DNA of 64,000 bases, from the NCBI GenBank assembly GCA_903813345.2, contig CAIIXF020000003.1, forward strand, positions 20,786,931-20,850,930, read 5' to 3'. A model generated the notes under the pieces. That model did not search any database and was not told the origin of the DNA. It saw only the letters and a program-made list of their open reading frames with translations. The translations under genes and the position numbers were made by a program. Numbering within the stretch: position 1 is the first letter of the stretch; each line of letters opens with the position of its first letter. This document shows positions 11,701-20,700 of this stretch, in pieces. This DNA comes from Owenia fusiformis (lineage: Eukaryota; Annelida; Polychaeta; Sabellida; Oweniidae).

Positions 11701-14700
11701 CAAAAAAATGTTACACTTATACTCTAGTATACATGTACCTTGCATTTGATGTCCATGAGCAACCCATTTGGCCTATTAGTAAGAATTATGTTATTTGTTT
11801 TTATTTGTCTGTTCCTTATTAATTGTTAGTCGGATGACTGTTAGATTTTATGCATTTCTAGGGGCTAGGTATAGTAGAGTATGCATTGTACTTGTACAAT
11901 CTTGTACTTGTACAATTTTGTAAAAGTATGATTTAGAATTGATGATTATCGTACATTTAAAACCCTGAAAGTCAATGGGAACATTAAAACAATAAAATCA
12001 CCTACTTGATATTCAATACTGAACAACCGTCTTTATCAATTGATATGATACATATAGGCATGTATTTGTAAGCAATCAAGGTTAATCAAAGTATGTCGCC
12101 TGCTCCAATATTATCACGTATATGTTTGACGTGGTTAAACTCATGTAATCATGCAGGCCTTGAGTAACATACACTCCCCTCCATAAGTTTGGCAACCTTT
12201 GCTCCTCCATTGAACTACGTGTTAAAGCCTCTTTATCTTTGAATTTTTTATTTACTTAACCTGCAATGTAACCTGCAAACTTATGGAGGGGAGTGTACAT
12301 GCCATTTCCAAGGCGTCTCTATACATTGGCAAAATATGTCTTCTTTTTATAGTGAAGGAGCAATAATTTAACATTAGTCATTAGTATTATGAATGTTTTT
12401 AGTTCATAAAATACATAACTTTGATTGATACAATCAATGAATTTACGAAATTTGATATAATTCGTAGAAAAAGAAAAAAATGAATTGAAAAGCAATCTAT
12501 TTTCCTTTTTATGACCGCCATTTTTGTTTCAGACAATATTTTAAAATTTCAATGATTGTATCATTAAGAACAATATAATATTGGACAACTTTTTCCGAAA
12601 AATCCAAAATTTCAGTGACCTTTCCAAAGCTCCTACTTTTAGCTATTTTAGTCACATTTTCAGAGGGCTGAAACAGTTATTTCATCATGTTTAGTGTCAT
12701 TCTGACCTTGTACATTGTGATCCTGCTCATGTAAATGGTATGTGGAACTAATTAAACTGACTGGATGTCAAAACAGAACTAGTTTTTTCCAGCATGGTTT
12801 TGTCACTTCCTGTTTTGTCATTTCCTGTTAAGTATCCGCAATGATCCATAGTTTTATTATTCGACAAGTTTTATCATAGCTAGAATAATGTTAACATGTA
12901 CGAGGGGTGATTCAAAAGTAATGGACAAAATTTAATAGGCATACTAAATTTCACCCAATCAGTCTAATCTTTTCACAGTGAATAGATCAATTAATTCTCT
13001 ACTTTGTGTCGAATTCTCATTTAAATGCATTTGAAATTGTTTCAGCTATGCGTAACCATGGTAACAAGGGTAAGCATGGGTGGAATTGGTTTTTTAATAA
13101 TAATTGAATGTTTTTGTCATTTTTGCTTGATTTCGTTTTAATGACTCAATTACCAAACATGATATGTCTAACAAGCATGGTAATGCAATTGTCAAGCAAG
13201 ACTCACATGCCCATGTGTTTGCTGTTGAGTTCTAAATTCAGCAACCAATTGTGCTATGACATCACAATGATATTTCTAAGAATAATGAGTCACAGTGAGT
13301 CAGAAAGTAGATCAGACTCTTAGACTCACACACATCCAAGAAATGTCTACTTTACAACAAATCAAAGTTAAGCAAAGGATTGTTATTGAATATTTGGTAG
13401 CTACTGGAGAGACAAGGCAGGCAGTTGTCAAGAAAATAAAAGAGACACATGGAGACAAGGCCTTGTCAAGGCAAGCCATTGAGCGATGGTACAAACACTT
13501 TAGTGAAGGGGATACGAGAGTCTTAGATCTAAAGCGATCTGGAAGGCCCAAGACTGGCCGCACTGATAACACTATTCACCATGTAGAGTCCATCCTAAAT
13601 GCAGACAGGAGATTGACGCTGAGAGAAATAAGTTCCATTACAGATGTGTCCTACTCTACAGTACAAAGGATTGTAAAATGCGACCTAAATATGAAAAGGG
13701 TGTGTGCCAAGTGGATTCCTAAGCTTCTTACCGAAGAACAAAAGCAACAACGTGTCGAAGTTGCGCAGGATTTTCTGAAGCAATACAACATTGAAGGAGA
13801 AGGATTCCTAAAGCGTATAATCACTACTGACGAATCATGGCTATACTTTAGAGATCCAGAAACTAAACTACAATCTACACAGTATATCAAAAAGGGTGAG
13901 CGGCGCCCAAAAAAGGCTAAAATATTTTTCACATGCTGTCCGACAGTCAAAAAATCAATTTTTAGAAAAAGTTCAAATCTCTCAATAAAATCATTTGGTC
14001 TACTTACTCATATTTACATGACTTATTTTTTGAAGTCAAATGTGTCCATATTCGCCTAGTAAGTAGGCAGATTCTTGAAATTGGATCCAAATACAGTAGG
14101 AAACTCGGCCATTTTCTTGAGAAGAGTTTCTTCTCACCCTCTGTTCAAGTGACGTCAGAGTTCCAAGAATCTTCCGGAATTCCATGAATTCCATGAATGA
14201 ACTATAGTTTAATTTTTGAAGGGGTGATAAATATCCCAAAATTATAAATAAACAGATTCAAATGTGATAATCCAGTTTACAAACTAATCTAAACATATGT
14301 TATTTCACATAATGTAATAAATGTAATTGACAATCTCAAGTATGATGGTCAAGTTTACGAAATATAATGACTTGTCATGTCATGAGATTTTTTCAAATCA
14401 TCCACCATTTTGAAATTTAGAGGATTAATCAGAAGAAAATGTAATTGGACACGATTCTGCTCAGCTCTCTGACGAAAGGACGGAGGTGTAGATAAGTCAT
14501 AGACCAAATTTATCATAAATGGGTGAAAAACTCAGGAATACGGCCAAATGAGAAAATAAATGGATTTTTCGACCGTCGGACAGCATGTGAAAAATATTAT
14601 AGGCAAAGCAGATCCTCTGACAAAGTGATGATTGTTCCCTTCTTCGATGATGGCGTGATCCTGACCCACTATGTTCCTCCTCATCAGACTATCACAGGGA

Positions 14701-17700
14701 AATACTTCACCAAGGTAAACATGATATTTTCATCCGTTTTAATCATTGTCAATTTAAAAGGAGAGAATGAAGTCATAATAGCTTTAAGCAAGATTAATAA
14801 TTTGAAAATAGATAAATAAATAAATAAATAAATAAATGAATGAATAAATAAATAATGATATTTCACTTTCAGGTTCTAAAATGCAATCTTGGACAGGCAC
14901 TTCAAAAGAAAAGGAAAGACACAAGAGACAATCGTTTGTTACACATGGACAATGCCCCAGACACAGGTCCAAGCTAGTTCAGGATACTCTTGCAGCATTC
15001 ATGGACATGCCTCAACTTCCACATGCTCCATATAGCCCTGATACTGCTCCTTGTGATTTATCTTTTTCCCACCCTTAAGATGGCATTAAAGGGACAATCC
15101 TTTCAGACATTAGCTGAGCTGCAAATGGCTGTACAAAAGCAGCTGAACACCATGGCTGATGATGGATTTGGGCATGTGTTCTCTGCATGGGTGCGCCGAC
15201 AGAAGAAAGTAATTGAACTTGGAGGAGAATACATTGAGGATTGAATATAATTCAAATGGATGATCATCAGGAATAATAAGGAATGATATGGATTATTATT
15301 GAACTTACTGCGATATGCTTTTCATATACATTTTGCATTGCAAAATATATTGCACCAGCAAACTTTTCATTGAAAATCCATTTGTTATTATGATGAAAAT
15401 AGCCTTAAAAATGGATTCCGGGTGTATGCACCATGGTCCAAGAGAAGTGCTCTATCTCAAAATGTATTTGCATTTAGTTAATAAAATTTTAACATCTAAT
15501 AGATAATAAAATTAATCTTTATTTGTACAAAGTTTCATTCAAATCTGGTAAAGGTAAGCGTGCCTATAAAATTGTGTCTATTACTTTTGAATCACCCCTC
15601 GTATGCGGCATGATTTGCAAAATGAAAATTGTTGTGCTATAACAAAAATGTGATTGCATTGCTTTAGATCTATAGAACTTAGTATTTATAAAACTGGGAT
15701 AGTCAACTCATGCAAATGTCATCAAATGTTTTGTAGACACAAGGTGTTGAGGCTGGTACCAGTCACAGAGGATCAGATAGAAACTCTTCACATCTGGCAC
15801 AATGAGGCACACAAACGCGGGGTGAGAATCTATATATTTCAAACCACCATTTTTTGTGGAATGATGTACTAATTGATATTCGAACATGACTGTATTCACG
15901 CCTTCTATAAACTGTGGACAAAGTCAATGCTTCAGCTGGGTAATATTCGAGATCAATACCCCAGCTCTGTACTAGTGTTTCGTTCAATGCACTCAATGGT
16001 CAGTTCAGACTGTTCCGTTCTTTTCTTTTTTATATGGATATCCGCTGTGATTTCTTTGTTTCTGGGCAATATAGAATTAATTTCAATAATTATCAATGTA
16101 GTAGATATGCGTGAAACCAATAAAATAGGCCGAAATGTCAATAAAAAAAGTCGGGGTCAGGAGGTAAGTAAACAAATTGGAACAGCTAAACGATCAAGCG
16201 GATATAGAAATGAAAAAAGTTGAAATGAACATTGAAATTGACGATTTTGCTATATTCTGGTGAGTTTTCATGTTCGAATCGTAGTATAGACCTCAGAGCA
16301 GGGCTACTAGTTTCGAATAGGCCTACACCCCTTAGGTCTTGGCACAAAAGCTTTCGAACCTCTCACCCTTCGGTCGGTCGGGGAACAGAAAACGTTTGTG
16401 CCAAAACCTGTGGGGTGTAGGCCTATTCGGAATTAGTAGCAAAATATCACAGGCGACCTTCATTATGTATTGTATTTTCATCAAGAGGTGATTTCGACAT
16501 TTACGTGAAAATATTCATAGATCTACATATTCAGAGTTACTGAAATTCAAGCCACAAGGAACTCAAACAATAATATATGCGGCTTTTGATTGTGTATCTT
16601 TATTCCCAAATGAAAGAAAATGACAACGGGAATAAATGAGAAAAAAGCTTGTATTCGTGAATGCAAATAACATCTGTCGACAACCAGATTAACCTACTAT
16701 TTTAGGTCCATCTCATTTAAACATATATACTTCCTGCCACTATTTCATTCAAATGAGTCGGTCAAAGCATAGTAGGTTAGTCCGGTAACCGACAGCCGAA
16801 AGTTGCATTCACTAATACAAGCTTATACAGATAATACCACAATATAGATCTTAAGTTCGTATACACATGTGATTTCAGCTCATTTTCTGGGGCGAACCAG
16901 GCCTGTTGAACCAGGCTGTTGATGTGCAGTTTCCACCTGAGAAGTTCGCCGCTTACCGAACACGCCTCAATAACCTTGGTTTCCAACCCATCGTTCTCTT
17001 TGATAATGTCCAAAGGTAATTACGATTTAGATATTTTCAAAATAAAGTTTCGTGGCGACTGTATTATTGTTTAACAATGTACTTGATGCCGTGAGTGAAT
17101 ATTTATAACTGGAATTCAGAATTACGATTGTTGAAGTCCGTACCAGTCGTTCAATGAAACTAGTCTGCCATTTGTCAATATTAAGATTAAGCTACACGTT
17201 TTAACAAAACTTATACGTGAATGTTATGTTATATCATGACCTCAGAGATTCTTATCATTCCCTCAATTGTTTTTTCACTTCATACTCCCTTATACTTTTA
17301 TTCCCGTATACTCAGTTGGGCAACGGACTACTGTTTAGGGGAAGAACTTAACCTCTATTACTAGTAATAGTAATCCACAGAGGACCATAATTCAACACGT
17401 TAACTTCCCTATTAATTATTAACATCACCCCATGCAGACAGATGCAGCCTACAATTATATTCGTATGATGTGGACTCCACATTCACCGGGAAAGTAGTAT
17501 TAACATTTTGTCACCTATAATGGAAATTCATTTTTTACTGCTTAATAAATGATGAATGGCAGTCATATTAAGTTCTATAAGTATGGGAACAGCATGCCGT
17601 CTTGATATTTCAAGGTTACTCGTTGAAAAATGATGACGGTGATTGAAATGACGATGTAAAGATAAATCGCAACGAAATATTTGTAGATATCTTTGAAAAA

Positions 17701-20700
17701 CTAAGAAATATACATCTCATATTGAATTTTTCAAAACAGAAAAAACATGCATAAATAGTAAAGCATGTAGGTCCGATTCCCCCTGGTAGCATTAACATTG
17801 GTCTCGTATAAGTCATACAAGTACTATTTGAAACCCAACTATTATTCAAACTTATGATCGGACATAAGTTTGAGGAGTACTTCAATGTATGATATTGATA
17901 AAGTAACATCATACTTACGTCCGATCACAAGTTCGAATGATAGTTGCATTTCGATTATTATCGATTATTAATCGTATGACATGTATGAGACCAATGTTAA
18001 TGCTACCAGGGGGAATCTGACCTGCACGCCTTATTTTTATATAATATGTTTTTCTGTTTTGAAAAATTCGACATGTAATGTATATTTCTTGGTTACGGTT
18101 TTATCTTTACATGGTAAGTTCGATCACCGCCATCACTTTTCGAATGAGTCACCTTGAACTATCAAGACGTCATGCAATTCTCATACTAATAGAACTCAAT
18201 GTAACTGTCCTTGACCATTTATCAAGCTGTAAAAATTAATTTACTTCATGGGTGACAAAATGTTTCTTCTTTCCTGGTGAATGTCGAGTCTCGTATCATA
18301 CGAATGTAATTTTAAGCGATCTGCCTGCATGGGATGTAACATGTTGAGCATGAGATTACGCGATGTATGAGAATTTATCATATTTTATCAACGGTGACTT
18401 TTTAGTGAACTTGACAACCAGGAAGCGGCAAGGGTTACCAGGCAACAGCAAACGCCCACCTTGAATTTCTTCACCGATTACCGAACTGCAGCCGAGGTAA
18501 TATAATGTCATTGGCTTACTTCTTAGGTCTTAAATATCATTAAAGGTTTATGTTTGAACATGAAATTAATCATCATCCCTTTCCAAATATCTTTTTAACT
18601 ATTTACTTACCCTACAGATATTGTGATTGGAATATACAATTCAGAATGACGCCATGAGATGTTTTCCGATTCAATATATGATCAAATGAAAATGTACAAT
18701 TGTAAAATAAGAAAGTATCATTAACAAATATATAAAGCCAAATATAAAATGTCAGTATTATTTGCCATTCACAAATGAAAAATCTATAGTTTGGTTGCGA
18801 TTTGGAGATTATTTGGATTTGTGTTTTTGTAGATATTTCAATGGCTGGACCAAACAGCTGCAAACTGCCCCGCTGGCGCTACCTGTACAGTGACAAACAT
18901 TGGCACCTCATGGGAAGGAAGAGAACTTAAAGTTTTCAGAGTAAGCAATAATATTGTCGACAGTTTAATTTCCAAGATTTGCCAAAATGATGGTGAGCCC
19001 CTTAATATAATACACTAACGTATAGATTGAGGCCGTTGTCAGGCACGATAAAGTTTTTCAAAACAGGTAATGTTGGCATCTCTTTTCATAACACAATCTT
19101 TCTGGAGGGGGCAGGGGTGTTGATGACCCCTGCCAAATGAAAATCGCCCATTAGAAATTAGAATGCGTGTAAAAGAACGTCACACATTTTTGGCATTATA
19201 TTTGACACATGCAAAGTCGAAATGCATGTGAAACCTTTCCCGTCAGAATGATCGTTTCTTACCATTGCACGGTATCAAACATATCACTACTTTACTTTAC
19301 CAACTATGGTCTCTTGAGATATGCAATGAAGCGTCTTACTGTAACTGCATTTGGAGGAAGAAGGCGTTATGAATAATACTTAAGTTCGATATGTGATATA
19401 TTCCATCTAAAAACAAAAACAAAACAAGAAGACCATCTGATATAAAATGCGGTTAATAATAATTTCAGATATCCAACGGACCCAACAAGAGAGCCATCTG
19501 GATTGACTCCCTTATCCATGCACGAGAGTGGATATCTGGAGCAACAAACCTTTACTTCATAGATCAGGTAAACTATAAACTACATTCTAAAGTACTCATC
19601 GTTGTCAACGAAATCTAACCTTTACAGATAATTGGGAGCTTTGCTGTATATTTTCATATTTGTCATAGAATAACACTATATCAAATATGTCGGCACACTT
19701 AGTACTTAGTACTGAGAAGGCAGATGTGTAACGTAACGCCGAGTTCGCGGAGTACTGGCCGTCGGCGTACTGATATTATTTTTCTCCTGTTTTGACTTTA
19801 CAATTTTACACATTTGCTCTCCTATTGGATAATACTGACGTCACATTATTGAGTTGGATTCAATCGTGTTTCATTTACTCCAAATTGATGTTCCGTAGAA
19901 AATATGGACGTTAATTTTAATGAGCCTTACATAAGACTTTTTTAGTTGATTTTAAGACGTTTCCCGATTGCAAACTCTTCTCATGCGCTCTGTTGTTACG
20001 ATGTCCAAATTGTGTTTCAGTTAGTGAATAACTATAACAACGCTGCCAACAGAGCCATGGTTGATGCTTACGACTGGGTGTTTATGCCAATCATCAACAT
20101 TGATGGATACCAATACACATTTGATACAGTATGTACGGCTATATCTTTTCAAAAACTCTCAATTCAGATTATTATCGTTGATTGCCGCTGAACGGATGTC
20201 CAAAACCCTCTAATTTTTCCTTGAAATCCCATTATACGAGGATTTCGAACTGTGAATTCTGATGGAACGCAATAAATGGATCCGATAGTTAGCCAAATGC
20301 TCCAAAATGTGTTATATATTCATTTTATGTATAATGTCGAAATTCATACAAGATATGAATCTTTGCTTTGATCACAGGATCGTATGTGGCGTAGAACACG
20401 CTCGGACAGAGGGGACATTCTGGGATGTGTTGGTTGTGATGCCAACAGGAACTTTGATTTCCAATGGATGAGTATGTGTCCCCTGGTTTTACATTTGTAA
20501 GCGCGGTCATTAAGAGAAACCCCACTTGGTTAGGAATTCCTAGAGTACATTCTTGTTCTCATAATGGTTTTATGGTTTCAATAATTAGTTTAGGAATTCC
20601 TGTTTTTTGTTGTTTGATCGTAATTGAACCACCAAATTAAATATAATATTCCAAGATTTAAAAGTATCTGTCAGGTAGGCCAAAGTTAGATCATTTGATT

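Larger units (their letters stand above)
13343..15244 (+). pseudogene. Mariner transposase, disrupted
   Basis: The N-terminal helix-turn-helix region (QRIVIEYLVATGE; SRQAIERWYKHFSEGDTR; LKRSGRPKTGRTD) leads to the catalytic DD34D domain: first Asp in ITTDESWLYF (about 13830), second in HMDNAP (about 14950), third in SPDTAPCDL (about 15055). The C-terminus is LGGEYIED then stop. Breaks: a nested 680-bp element at 13920-14599; a possible intron or insertion at 14715-14872; a one-base frame slip just after HMDNAP; and another after APCDL, before LKMALKGQ. The protein cannot be made intact. Confidence 0.85.
12901..15601 (+). mobile_element. Mariner-like DNA transposon, 2.7 kb, inactive
   Basis: Terminal inverted repeats CGAGGGGTGATTCAAAAGTA and TACTTTTGAATCACCCCTCG are flanked by TA on both sides (12899-12900 and 15602-15603). 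The element carries a broken mariner transposase on the + strand and a 680-bp nested element. It is inserted in carboxypeptidase intron 1 downstream of the PhyH-like gene. Confidence 0.88.
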
